Shown here piece after piece: positions 1 through 8,957 of a DNA stretch of 64,000 bases. The position numbers and the translations under genes are program-made. The notes under the pieces are model-generated. The model searched no databases and had not been told where the DNA came from. It saw only the letters and a program-made list of their open reading frames with translations. The first letter of the stretch is position 1. The number at the start of each line of letters is the position of its first letter. The DNA lies in assembly GCA_900472925.1 (NCBI GenBank), contig UCJU01000031.1:1-64000 (forward strand), given 5' to 3'. The stretch is from Hyphomicrobiales bacterium (GTDB taxonomy: Bacteria; Pseudomonadota; Alphaproteobacteria; Rhizobiales; Rhizobiaceae).

Positions 1-3
1 TAA

Positions 4-80
<77 letters not shown>

Positions 81-106
81 AATCAACAAGCCAACACTAT
101 GCCAAA

Positions 107-132
107 CCCTCCAGCACGGAGGGCCTTTTGCG
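107..132 (+). terminator. Rho-independent terminator of the tRNA
   Basis: Stem CCCTCC / GGAGGG with the 5-nt loop AGCAC, followed by CCTTTTGCGTTT. It lies just after the tRNA 3' end and before the 3' end of the convergent SDR gene. Confidence 0.75.
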
Positions 133-145
133 TTTAGCCCGGGGC

Positions 146-973
146 TCAATGGGAAAAGCCGCTCGCCCTTCGCAAGATACGGTCAATCAAGCCCTCAGGC
201 AGAAAACGACGAAGCGACCGGACTTGGCTTGACTGTCTCCCAGCTGAATAACGTAGCTTGGGCGTTCTCGCCGTAGCGGCCGTAACCACGACATCCGCAA
301 CGGTCTGGGGATGGTCACCCTTTTCAATCCACGTTCGCATTAGATTTTCGCTGCGGGCACGCTCGGCCGCATAGACCGACAACGGCCGGTCTATGCGCGT
401 CAAGTTTTCTTCGAATGCCGTTTTCGTAACGCCGGGTTCAACGAGCACCACGCGTATGCCGAAATTGCGGACTTCGTGATCCAGCGATTCCGAGTAACCT
501 TCGATGGCATGTTTGGTCGAGGCATAGAAGGCATTGTAGGGGGAGGGAATGAGACCCAATATAGAGCTCATATTGATAATCCGTCCGTTTTTCTGGTTGC
601 GCATGATGGGTAGAACAGCGTTTACGACGCGAACGACGCCAAAGACGTTGACGTCAAAAATGCGCTGAGCTTGGGCAATGGAGGATTCTTCGGCGCCGCC
701 CAGCAGCCCAATTCCGGCATTGTTGACCACCAGGTCGATGCGGCCAGCTTGTTTTACGACCTCATCAATTATGCGTCTCACCGATGCCTCATCCGTCACA
801 TCGCAGATGAGCATGGTGATGCCATGTAGATTTTCTGATGGTTTCCGGCTCGTTCCGAACACCTGATAACCGACTTTTACCAGTGCCTGGGCCGTGACAA
901 GTCCGATGCCTGACGAAGCACCGGTTACGATGGCAACGCCTTTGTTTGTGTTGGTCATGTCGTGAACTTTCAT
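146..973 (-). CDS. SDR family NAD(P)-dependent oxidoreductase
   Basis: Classical short-chain dehydrogenase/reductase of 275 residues with a Rossmann fold. Visible motifs are the cofactor-binding TGASSGIG (about residues 17-24), NNAG (84-87), and the catalytic Ser137-Tyr150-Lys154 set in a YxxxK context. The TGxxxGxG signature and the following segment do not settle whether NAD or NADP is used. The substrate cannot be told from sequence. A second in-frame ATG lies five codons in (958) and could be the start, as no clear ribosome site precedes either. The gene is divergent from an HxlR regulator with tandem operator-like repeats between them, a common pairing in which the regulator senses reactive aldehydes or quinones and controls the reductase. 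That role is inferred. Confidence 0.9.
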   Translation of the reverse strand: MKVHDMTNTNKGVAIVTGASSGIGLVTAQALVKVGYQVFGTSRKPSENLHGITMLICDVTDEASVRRIIDEVVKQAGRIDLVVNNAGIGLLGGAEESSIAQAQRIFDVNVFGVVRVVNAVLPIMRNQKNGRIINMSSILGLIPSPYNAFYASTKHAIEGYSESLDHEVRNFGIRVVLVEPGVTKTAFEENLTRIDRPLSVYAAERARSENLMRTWIEKGDHPQTVADVVVTAATARTPKLRYSAGRQSSQVRSLRRFLPEGLIDRILRRASGFSH

Positions 974-1003
974 TGAATGTGGATCGTTAGCAGAAACTGT
1001 GAT

Positions 1004-1044
1004 ACTATCGTTTTGATACTAAGTCACTATCGAAAAGATACTAA
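1004..1044. promoter_or_regulatory. Tandem inverted-repeat operator between SDR and HxlR genes
   Basis: Two copies of a 19-bp unit, ACTATCG-N4-GATACTAA, at 1004-1022 and 1026-1044, 22 bp apart (two helical turns). Each contains the perfect inverted repeat TATC-N5-GATA. The second copy abuts the ATG of the HxlR gene. This geometry fits two dimers of the adjacent HxlR regulator bound on one face of the DNA, repressing both divergent genes. Binding is inferred. Confidence 0.65.
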
Positions 1045-1491
1045 ATGGAAAATGTTTCAATTCCCCGGTGCCCAGTCGCGCGAGGGCTCGAGTCTGTCGG
1101 TGATGCCTGGAGCATCCTGGTCCTGAGAGACGCGCATGCAGGGCTTACGCGTTTCGACCAATTCAGGAAAAGTCTTGGCATCGCTCCCACGATCCTGACT
1201 AAGCGCCTCAAAAGTCTGACGGAGGATGGCCTGTTGGAAAAACGCCTCTACACCGAGCGCCCACCCCGTGAAGAGTATGTCCTGACCGAAGCAGGTCAGG
1301 ATTTTCTACCTGTTCTCATGATGATCGGAGCGTGGGCGCATCGCCATTGCGATGGCGACATAGCCCGCTATGTCGACGCCGAGTCCGGTGTGGAGATCCA
1401 ACCTGTCGCTATAGATGCTGTAACGGGTGCTAGGCTCGGAACAAGGACGATACGAATGTCTGCGCCCGTTCGGGACGATAATCCTTCATAG
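1045..1491 (+). CDS. HxlR family winged-helix transcriptional regulator
   Basis: 148 residues with the typical HxlR layout: a conserved N-terminal Cys-Pro (CPVARGLESVGDAWSILVLRDA, about residues 9-30, the Cys often being the redox or electrophile sensor), then the winged helix with FDQFRKSLGIAPTILTKRLKSL as recognition region and a basic wing (KRLYTERPPREEYVLTEAG). It is divergent from an SDR oxidoreductase and overlaps tandem repeats likely to be its own operator, so it probably autoregulates and controls the reductase. No good Shine-Dalgarno site precedes the ATG. The inducer is unknown. Confidence 0.88.
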   Translation: MENVSIPRCPVARGLESVGDAWSILVLRDAHAGLTRFDQFRKSLGIAPTILTKRLKSLTEDGLLEKRLYTERPPREEYVLTEAGQDFLPVLMMIGAWAHRHCDGDIARYVDAESGVEIQPVAIDAVTGARLGTRTIRMSAPVRDDNPS

Positions 1492-1511
1492 AAGCAGATA
1501 ATTTGGTCACG

Positions 1512-3356
1512 TCAACTGCGCGCCAGAGTGTCCGCGATAACCTCTAGAAATGCGGGGCCGTAGCGGTCGAGCTTAGCTTCGCCAACGCCCGGCACCCTTG
1601 CCATTTCACTTCGAGATGTCGGCTTGGCGCTCGCAAGTTCAATCAGTGTCTTGTCGTGGAAGATAACGTATGGCGGTAGATTTTGCGTTCGAGCGATTTC
1701 CATCCGCCTCTCGCGCAACGCCTGGAACAGCGCGGCATCTTCAGACGGTAGATCGATTGCAGCCCGACCTTGAGCTTTCTGGCCGCGTGTGGCTGGCCGC
1801 GGGGCTTGAGGTTTTCTCAGCATCAAGGCTGGCTTTTCGCGCAGGAACTGGCGTCCTTTCTCGGAGATTGAAAGGCCACCATGCCCTTCAAGATCGACCC
1901 CGATCAAACGTGATGCAATCAACTGCCTCAGGATTGCGCGCCAGGTGCGGTTATCGTGCTCCTTGCCAATGCCATAGGTGGTAATTTTGTCGTGGCCAAA
2001 GCGGGAAATCCTTTCGTCGTCCGCGCCGAGAAGAATGCTGATGATGTAGGCTTGGCCAAATCGCTCTCCTGTTCTGTAGATGCAGGACAGGATTTTCTGG
2101 GCCGCGATGGTTCCATCAAACAGCTCGGGAGGCTCAGAGCAGGTGTCGCAATTGTTGCACGGCTCGCAATGATCGCCGAAATAGGAAAGCAGTGCCTGAC
2201 GGCGGCATCCCGCAGTTTCTGCCAGACCCAGCAGGGCATCGAGCTTTTGCCGTTCCATGTGCTTACGCTGGTCGGGTGCGTCGGAGCTTTCGATGAAGCG
2301 ATTGCGGAGCGCGATATCTTCAGAGCCATACAGCATCAGGACATCCGAGGGCAGTCCATCGCGACCGGCCCTGCCTGTTTCCTGATAATAGGCTTCGATA
2401 CTGCTTGGCAGGTCGATATGAACAACGAAACGAACATCCGGTTTGTCGATACCCATGCCGAAGGCAATGGTGGCAACCATGATGATGGCTTCGCCGTGCT
2501 GAAAACGGGTCTGGTTTGCCTCACGCTGCTCTCTCTCCATGCCCGCGTGATAACAAAGCGCGTCGTAGCCTTCGGATCGCAGCCACTCTGCGGTTTCCTC
2601 GGTCTTCCTTTTGGACAGGCAATAGATGATGCCACTTTCGTCCTGATGATCTCTTAGGAAACGCTTGACCTGTGTGCGAGGATTATCCTTCTCCATAATG
2701 GCATAGCGAATATTCGGACGGTCGAAGCCGGCTATGAAAGCATCACTGCCTTCAATGCGCATATGCTCCAATATTTCCGTCCGCGTCGGCTCGTCTGCTG
2801 TGGCCGTCAGCGCCATGCGGGGCGTATCGGGAAACCGCTCGATCAACATGTCGAGTTGGCGGTAGGGCGGGCGGAAGTCGTGCCCCCACTGCGACAGACA
2901 GTGGGCTTCATCAATCGCGATAAGGGATAAAGGCACGGTTTGGAGAGCATCGAGAACGTCCGGCTTCAACAGGGTTTCGGGTGCTGCATAGAGAATGCTG
3001 ACCTTGCCCGCACGGATATCGGCCCAAAGAGCGCGGCGCTCATCCGACTGCAGATTGGAATTCAGCGCTTCTGCCCTGACGCCAGCTTGGCGCAAAGCGG
3101 CGACCTGATCGACCATCAGCGCGATGAGCGGCGAGACGACGAGGCCCATGCCGGGGCGCGAGAGCGCTGGAATCTGGTAGCAGAGCGACTTGCCGCCACC
3201 CGTCGGCATCAGCACGAAGGCGTTGTTGCCGGCGATGACGTGTTGAACGATGTCTGCCTGTTGGCCACGGAAAGTGTCATAGCCGTAGATGGTTTTTAGA
3301 ATATGGAATGGATCAGTCTTCAAGGATGTCTTCTTTGAGATTCGGTCGTGCCGCAC
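1512..3356 (-). CDS. recQ: ATP-dependent DNA helicase RecQ
   Basis: 614 residues, the usual RecQ length. Superfamily 2 helicase core with Walker A PTGGGKS (about 51-57), DEAH box, the RecQ aromatic loop SQWGHDFR, and motif VI region ETGRAGRDG. Next come the zinc-binding RQC cysteines (pattern around CRRQALLSYFGDHCEPCNNC), the winged helix, and a C-terminal HRDC domain (from about residue 525). It unwinds 3'-5' at forks and recombination intermediates. The start is GTG at 3356 with GGA/GAG just upstream; there is no ATG before the conserved region. It lies downstream of nasA on the same strand with a 54-bp gap and is not obviously part of that operon. Confidence 0.96.
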   Translation of the reverse strand: MRHDRISKKTSLKTDPFHILKTIYGYDTFRGQQADIVQHVIAGNNAFVLMPTGGGKSLCYQIPALSRPGMGLVVSPLIALMVDQVAALRQAGVRAEALNSNLQSDERRALWADIRAGKVSILYAAPETLLKPDVLDALQTVPLSLIAIDEAHCLSQWGHDFRPPYRQLDMLIERFPDTPRMALTATADEPTRTEILEHMRIEGSDAFIAGFDRPNIRYAIMEKDNPRTQVKRFLRDHQDESGIIYCLSKRKTEETAEWLRSEGYDALCYHAGMEREQREANQTRFQHGEAIIMVATIAFGMGIDKPDVRFVVHIDLPSSIEAYYQETGRAGRDGLPSDVLMLYGSEDIALRNRFIESSDAPDQRKHMERQKLDALLGLAETAGCRRQALLSYFGDHCEPCNNCDTCSEPPELFDGTIAAQKILSCIYRTGERFGQAYIISILLGADDERISRFGHDKITTYGIGKEHDNRTWRAILRQLIASRLIGVDLEGHGGLSISEKGRQFLREKPALMLRKPQAPRPATRGQKAQGRAAIDLPSEDAALFQALRERRMEIARTQNLPPYVIFHDKTLIELASAKPTSRSEMARVPGVGEAKLDRYGPAFLEVIADTLARS

Positions 3357-3410
3357 CTCATTCCATATTCATGATAATCACAACCCCTTCAGGCCGGGAA
3401 ACACAGGCAA

Positions 3411-6068
3411 TCACTCCGCTGCGGTTTTCATGCAGCTTTCGATGATGCCGCGGATTTCCGCGCGGCAGGAGCCGCAATTGGTGCCAGCGCTCAAAGCCTT
3501 GCCGATGGCTTCCACGGTATGGCACCCATCACGGATGGCGGTGGTGATCTGGTTCACGCCGACATTGAAGCAGGAGCAGACGGTGGCGCCGGGGTCTGCC
3601 TTGCCCGCGCCGGGGCGGCCTGCGACGAGGGAAAAGCGGTTTCGCAAATCCTCATGACGGATGGAAAGTTGGGAGATCGCCCAGTTGCGGGCGACGGCGA
3701 CCGGGCTATCGGCGACGTAGAGCGCGGCCCGCAATTGGTCGCCATCGAAGAAGGCGAGCCGTATCTGGGCGGAGGTGTTATCGGCGTAGCCGATGGGCTC
3801 TATTTTTGGATCGATGCCGAAGACGGCACGACCCCAGCTGATCCAGTCCTCTGGCGCATCCTCAAAGGCAAGCTCCACTCGGTAGCCGCCCTCGGCTTTC
3901 GCTAGCGCCCAATAGGCGCAATCGAGATGCTGCGGCTTTTCCTGTATGACGGCAAAAGCAAAGGCCTTAGCTTGAAAACGCTGCATTTTCACGGCGATGT
4001 TTTTCGATGCCGGTTGGCCGGAGTGGGGGTCCGTGAGCGGTGGCACCAGCGTGTCGACGCGGGCATTGGCGGCGAACTGGTCGTTCCAGTGCATCGGCAC
4101 GAAGAGGTTTCCGCGGGCCTGTCTCTCGGTCACGAGTGCCCGCACGATAATCTTGCCGAGCGGGCTTTCGATTTCAACCAGATCAGCGCTCTCGATGCCT
4201 GCGTCGATCGCATCGCGCGGATGCAGTTCCACGAAGGGCTCGGCCATGTGGGATGACAGGCGGGCGCTTTTTCCCGTGCGCGTCATGGTGTGCCACTGGT
4301 CGCGAATGCGGCCGGTGTTCAGGGTCAACGGGTAGGCCGCATCGACGCGGGATGTTTGCGGCAACGCAGTGCTGACGAAGCGGGCTTTTCCATCGGAGTG
4401 GAAGAATTTTCCGTCCGCGAAGAATCGGGTCGTTTCCTTGGCACCAGACACTGGCTGAGGCCAGTTGAATGGGGTCATACTATCGTAATCTGGGGGCGTG
4501 AGGTTTGAATAGGCGCCGATATCGAAGTCCCGGCTTCCCTCATTTTCGAAAGCTGACAATGAGGCGTGCTCGGCAAAGATATCTGTTGGGGCAGAGTAGG
4601 AAAACGCCTCGGCAAAACCCATGCGGCGACCAACCTGGGCCAGTTGCCACCAGTCTGCGGTTGCTTCTCCCGGTGCGGATAGATAGCCGCGTTGGCGGGA
4701 GATACGGCGTTCCGAATTCGTAACGGTTCCGTCCTTTTCACCCCAACCGAGAGACGGCAGGAGCACATGGGCGTATTTGGCCGTATCGGTGGTTGCAAAC
4801 ATGTCGGAGACGACAACGAAGGGGCAGGCTTCTAGTGCGGCTTCGACGGCGCTGGCATCGGGTATAGAAACGACGGGGTTCGTTGCCATGATCCATAGGG
4901 CTTTGATGCGACCATCGGCCACCGCCTGAAACAGATCGACAGCTTTGAGGCCGGGTTTGTCAGCGATGGTTGGGGAATTCCAGAAGCGCTGGACCCGGTC
5001 GCGGTCATCGGCATTTTCGATGGCCATATGGGCGGCGAGCATATTGGCCAGACCGCCGACTTCGCGGCCACCCATGGCGTTGGGCTGGCCGGTCAGAGAG
5101 AACGGTCCCATGCCCGGCTTGCCGATACGACCGGTTGCCAGGTGGCAGTTGATGATGGCGTTGACCTTGTCCGTGCCGCTGGCCGATTGGTTGACGCCCT
5201 GGCTGTAGCAGGTGACAACCTTCTCGTTACGATCATAGATTTCGTAGAACTGGAGGAGTTCTGCAATGGTTAGCCCCGTCGCCTCTGCAATCTCGGGAAG
5301 GCTGTATTCCCCAGCGGATTGTGCGGCGGCGTCGAAGCCGTTCGTAAAACTCTCGACATAGTTTCGGTCGATGGAGGGGCCACTGGCGAGATGTGCGAGG
5401 AGGCCGGTAAAGAGTGCCACATCGCCATCCGGGCGGATCGCCAGATGCATGTCGGCGATGTCGCAGGTCATGGTGTGGCGCGGGTCGATAACGACAATGC
5501 GCATTTGCGGGCGCTCGGCCTTCGCGGCGGCGAGACGCTGGTAGATGACCGGATGGCACCAGGCCAGATTGGAGCCGGTGAGGATGACCAGATCGGCTTC
5601 GAAAATATCTTCGTAAAGCCCCGGCACTGTGTCCGAACCGAAGGCGCGGCGGTGGCCTGCGACCGAAGAGGACATGCAAAGCCGTGAATTGGTGTCTATA
5701 TTGGCCGAACCGATGAAGCCTTTCATCAGCTTGTTGGCGACGTAATAATCTTCCGTCAGGAATTGACCGGAGACGTAGAAGGCGACCGAGTCAGGGCCGT
5801 GGTCGGCAATGGCTTCAGAAAATTTTGAGGCCACGAGGTCAAGCGCATCGTTCCATTCGACCCTAATCCTATCCACCTGCGGATAGAGCAGGCGTCCATC
5901 CATATCGATGGTTTCGGCCAGTGCCGAGCCCTTGGAACAGAGCCGTCCCAGATTGGCTGGGTGATCCGGATCGCCCTTGACCGAGACAGCGCCATCGTTT
6001 TCGATTTTGGCAATGACGCCGCAGCCGACGCCGCAATAGGGACAGGTGGTCTTGACCTCTTGTGCCAT
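3411..6068 (-). CDS. nasA: Assimilatory nitrate reductase, catalytic subunit
   Basis: 885 residues from ATG 6068, chosen because the family begins at CPYCGVGCG. The open frame runs 49 codons further upstream into nirD, but that part has no family features. Four cysteines near the N-terminus (Cys9, Cys12, Cys16 and a fourth in RLCSKG) bind a [4Fe-4S] cluster. The molybdopterin oxidoreductase and molydopterin-dinucleotide-binding domains follow. The C-terminus carries a BFD-type [2Fe-2S] domain (CSCFNVGVNQ ... NCGSCRAEI), as in Klebsiella NasA. It reduces nitrate to nitrite in the cytoplasm. It is the last gene of the nrtABC-nirBD-nasA run, with a 2-bp gap to nirD, so it should be controlled by the same sigma-54/antitermination leader. 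Confidence 0.95.
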   Translation of the reverse strand: MAQEVKTTCPYCGVGCGVIAKIENDGAVSVKGDPDHPANLGRLCSKGSALAETIDMDGRLLYPQVDRIRVEWNDALDLVASKFSEAIADHGPDSVAFYVSGQFLTEDYYVANKLMKGFIGSANIDTNSRLCMSSSVAGHRRAFGSDTVPGLYEDIFEADLVILTGSNLAWCHPVIYQRLAAAKAERPQMRIVVIDPRHTMTCDIADMHLAIRPDGDVALFTGLLAHLASGPSIDRNYVESFTNGFDAAAQSAGEYSLPEIAEATGLTIAELLQFYEIYDRNEKVVTCYSQGVNQSASGTDKVNAIINCHLATGRIGKPGMGPFSLTGQPNAMGGREVGGLANMLAAHMAIENADDRDRVQRFWNSPTIADKPGLKAVDLFQAVADGRIKALWIMATNPVVSIPDASAVEAALEACPFVVVSDMFATTDTAKYAHVLLPSLGWGEKDGTVTNSERRISRQRGYLSAPGEATADWWQLAQVGRRMGFAEAFSYSAPTDIFAEHASLSAFENEGSRDFDIGAYSNLTPPDYDSMTPFNWPQPVSGAKETTRFFADGKFFHSDGKARFVSTALPQTSRVDAAYPLTLNTGRIRDQWHTMTRTGKSARLSSHMAEPFVELHPRDAIDAGIESADLVEIESPLGKIIVRALVTERQARGNLFVPMHWNDQFAANARVDTLVPPLTDPHSGQPASKNIAVKMQRFQAKAFAFAVIQEKPQHLDCAYWALAKAEGGYRVELAFEDAPEDWISWGRAVFGIDPKIEPIGYADNTSAQIRLAFFDGDQLRAALYVADSPVAVARNWAISQLSIRHEDLRNRFSLVAGRPGAGKADPGATVCSCFNVGVNQITTAIRDGCHTVEAIGKALSAGTNCGSCRAEIRGIIESCMKTAAE

Positions 6069-6070
6069 GC

Positions 6071-6409
6071 CTACTCCGCCGCGATCATGAGGCTTTCGAT
6101 TGATATCGACAGCTTGCCATCCACATTGCGAACGGGGATGGTGCGCACCGCGCCTTCGTCGGCCCCTAGCGCCTTGCCAGTTTCCAGCGAAATCACCCAG
6201 TTGTGCAGCGGACATGTAACCGATGCGCCGTGGACGATGCCTTGGCTCAGCGGCCCACCCTTATGCGGACAATGGTCTTCGATGGCATAGACATCGTTTT
6301 CTGCCGTGCGGAACACCGCGATCTTGCCCGATGGGGTTTTCACGCAGCGCGCGCCGCGCAGCGGAATGTCTGAGATATCGCCGATATCGACCCAGTTCAT
6401 TGCGTTCAT
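6071..6409 (-). CDS. nirD: Nitrite reductase (NAD(P)H) small subunit NirD
   Basis: 112 residues from ATG 6409, which has AAGGA a few bases upstream; a second ATG at 6400 is also possible. The frame continues further upstream without family features. A Rieske-like fold with complete [2Fe-2S] ligands, CPH ... CPLH (CPHKGGPLSQG and VTCPLHNW), so this copy should hold a cluster, unlike enterobacterial NirD, which lacks the ligands. It pairs with NirB for nitrite reduction to ammonium. The next gene, nasA, begins 2 bp after its stop. Confidence 0.93.
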   Translation of the reverse strand: MNAMNWVDIGDISDIPLRGARCVKTPSGKIAVFRTAENDVYAIEDHCPHKGGPLSQGIVHGASVTCPLHNWVISLETGKALGADEGAVRTIPVRNVDGKLSISIESLMIAAE

Positions 6410-6502
6410 CCTGTCCTTGCCGATGATCTCTCCGGGTGGGCGGAAACTCCTCTTCCCGCCCACCCGACTGCCCACGTATCCGTCACGCCTAGCGGCGGTC
6501 GG

Positions 6503-8953
6503 TCACTCTGCGGCTTGATTGAACCCGATGGTCGCCATGGGTTTGAACTCGTGTTTGTGCTCGCCAGACACGCGCTCCGACCAGGGGTCGACCTGCGCGA
6601 ATTTCTGGGAAAAGACGAAGCGCTCGTAATAGGCCTTGCGCTTGTCGGCATCGCCCATGATCTGGCGGCGAACCTCGTCGTAACCGATGCGCTTGGCCCA
6701 TTTGTAGATGCGTTCCAGGTAACGGCCCTGTTCGCGGTACATCTGCGTCAGTGCTACGATGTGCTCCAGTGCCTCGTCTTCGGTCTTCACGAGGCCGAGA
6801 ACCTCCGTGCCCTTGATGTCGAGACCGGCGGCACCGGCAAAGTGGATTTCATAGCCACTATCGACGCAGATCACGCCAATATCCTTGCAGGTCGCCTCTG
6901 CGCAGTTGCGCGGACAGCCCGAAACGGCGAGCTTGAGCTTGGCCGGTGTCCAGGAACCCCACATGAATTTTTCGACGCGAATGCCGAAGCCGGTCGAATC
7001 CTGCGTGCCGAAGCGGCACCAGTCCGAACCGACGCAGGTTTTGACCGTTCGAAGACCTTTGGCATAGGCCTGACCGGAGATGAACCCGGCCTTGCCGAGA
7101 TCAGCCCAGACGGCAGGTAGGTCCTCTTTCTCGATGCCGAGAAGATCGATGCGCTGGCCACCGGTAACCTTCACCATGGGTATCTCGAACTTGTCGACGA
7201 CATCGGCGATGGCGCGCAATTCGTTGGCATTGGTCACGCCGCCCCACATGCGCGGCACGACGGAATAGGTGCCATCCTTCTGGATGTTGGCGTGAACACG
7301 CTCGTTGATATAGCGCGACTGGTAGTCGTCGGCATATTCATCAGGCCAGTCGGAGACGAGATAGTAGTTCAGCGCCGGGCGGCATTTGGCGCAGCCGCAG
7401 GAGGTCTTCCACTCCAGTTCCTGCATGACGGCAGGAATGGTTTTGAGACCTTTGGCCTTGATCAGACGACGAACATCGTCATGGCCAAGCTCTGTGCAAT
7501 TGCACATGGGCTGCACGGCTGCCGGATTATAGCTGTCGCCTAGCGTCAGCGTCATCAGTTGTTCGACAAGGCCGGTGCAGGAACCGCACGAGGCCGAAGC
7601 TTTGGTGTGTGCGCGCACATCGTCCAGCGATGTCAGCCCCTTCGACGTGATGGTCGAAGTGATCTTGCTCTTGCAAACGCCGTTACAGCCACAGATTTCC
7701 GCATCATCCGGCAAGGCTGCAACGGCCGCCATAGGGTCCAGTGGGGACCCTCCCTGATAGGCCTGGCCGAAAATGAGTGTGTCACGCATCTCCGAAATAT
7801 CGGTGGCTTTTTTCTTCAGGTCGTTGAACCACGCGCCATCGGAGGTCTCGCCGTAGAGAACGGTGCCGATGATGCGGTTGTCTTTCAGGATCACGCGCTT
7901 GTAGATGCCTGCGGTGGCGTCGCGTAGCACGATTTCCTCGCGGTCGTCGCCATCGGCGAAATCACCGATGGAGAAGAGGTTGATGCCGGTGACCTTGAGC
8001 TTGGTCGGTGTATCGGCATGCACGAAGGCCGGTGTGGTGTCGCCCGCAAGATGCGATGCGGCAACGCGCGCCATTTCGTAAAGCGGCGCAACGAGGCCGT
8101 AGACCATGCCATCTACTTCGGCGCATTCCCCCACCGAGAGAATGTCGCCGTCCGAGGTCTGCATGCCCGCATCCACGACGATACCGCGGTTGACCGCAAG
8201 GCCCGCATCCTTGGCAAGCCCGGCATTGGGCCTGATACCAACCGCCATCACCACCAGCGTTGCCGGAATGATGCGACCATCGTCAAGTTCGATGCCTTCT
8301 ACTTTGTCAGTGCCGAGGATTTGCTTGGTGTTGGCCTTGGTAATGACCTTAATGCCGCGTTCTTCGATTGCCTTTTGCAGGAGATATCCGGCCGCAGGAT
8401 CGAGCTGGCGCTCCATCAGCGTTGGCATGACGTGCAGAACGGTGACATCCATGCCACGCATGGAAAGACCGGCAGCTGCCTCCAGCCCCAAGAGACCGCC
8501 GCCGATGACAATGGCCTTTTCGCGCGATTGCGCGGCCAGCAGCATGGCATCCACATCGTCAAGGTCGCGATAGGTAATGACGCCGGGCAAATCCTTGCCG
8601 GGAACGGGAATGATGAAGGGAACGGAGCCGGTGGCGATGACCAGCTTGTCGTAGCTCTCGGTCACGCCGTGATCGGAAGTGACCGTCTTAGCGTCGCGAT
8701 CGATCTTGACGATGCGATGGCCCTTATAGAGCGTAATCCCGTGCTGGATGTACCAGCCATCGCCATGGATGATGATGTCTTCATAGGACTTCTCACCCGA
8801 GAGAACCGGCGACAGCATGATGCGGTCGTAATTGACGCGGGGTTCCGCATTGAAAATCGTGACCTGATATCGATCAGGTGCTTTCTCGAAGAGTTCTTCC
8901 AGCATGCGGCCAGGGGCCATGCCATTTCCGATAATGACAAGTTTTTCTGTCAT
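6503..8953 (-). CDS. nirB: Nitrite reductase (NAD(P)H) large subunit NirB
   Basis: 816 residues, full family length. Order of domains: FAD-binding (IIGNGMAPGRM), NAD(P)H-binding (VIGGGLLGLEAA), BFD-like [2Fe-2S] domain (CGCNGVC ... SCGSC) with the second family Cys cluster (CNC ... CGCAKC), then the siroheme/[4Fe-4S] nitrite reductase domain with TCVGSDWCRFG and the SGCPRNCAEATCKDIG signature. It reduces nitrite to ammonium with six electrons from NAD(P)H in the cytoplasm. GGAG lies 7 nt before the ATG. It starts 4 bp after the transporter ATPase gene, so it is translationally close-coupled in the nitrate operon. Confidence 0.96.
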   Translation of the reverse strand: MTEKLVIIGNGMAPGRMLEELFEKAPDRYQVTIFNAEPRVNYDRIMLSPVLSGEKSYEDIIIHGDGWYIQHGITLYKGHRIVKIDRDAKTVTSDHGVTESYDKLVIATGSVPFIIPVPGKDLPGVITYRDLDDVDAMLLAAQSREKAIVIGGGLLGLEAAAGLSMRGMDVTVLHVMPTLMERQLDPAAGYLLQKAIEERGIKVITKANTKQILGTDKVEGIELDDGRIIPATLVVMAVGIRPNAGLAKDAGLAVNRGIVVDAGMQTSDGDILSVGECAEVDGMVYGLVAPLYEMARVAASHLAGDTTPAFVHADTPTKLKVTGINLFSIGDFADGDDREEIVLRDATAGIYKRVILKDNRIIGTVLYGETSDGAWFNDLKKKATDISEMRDTLIFGQAYQGGSPLDPMAAVAALPDDAEICGCNGVCKSKITSTITSKGLTSLDDVRAHTKASASCGSCTGLVEQLMTLTLGDSYNPAAVQPMCNCTELGHDDVRRLIKAKGLKTIPAVMQELEWKTSCGCAKCRPALNYYLVSDWPDEYADDYQSRYINERVHANIQKDGTYSVVPRMWGGVTNANELRAIADVVDKFEIPMVKVTGGQRIDLLGIEKEDLPAVWADLGKAGFISGQAYAKGLRTVKTCVGSDWCRFGTQDSTGFGIRVEKFMWGSWTPAKLKLAVSGCPRNCAEATCKDIGVICVDSGYEIHFAGAAGLDIKGTEVLGLVKTEDEALEHIVALTQMYREQGRYLERIYKWAKRIGYDEVRRQIMGDADKRKAYYERFVFSQKFAQVDPWSERVSGEHKHEFKPMATIGFNQAAE

Positions 8954-8957
8954 AGCT

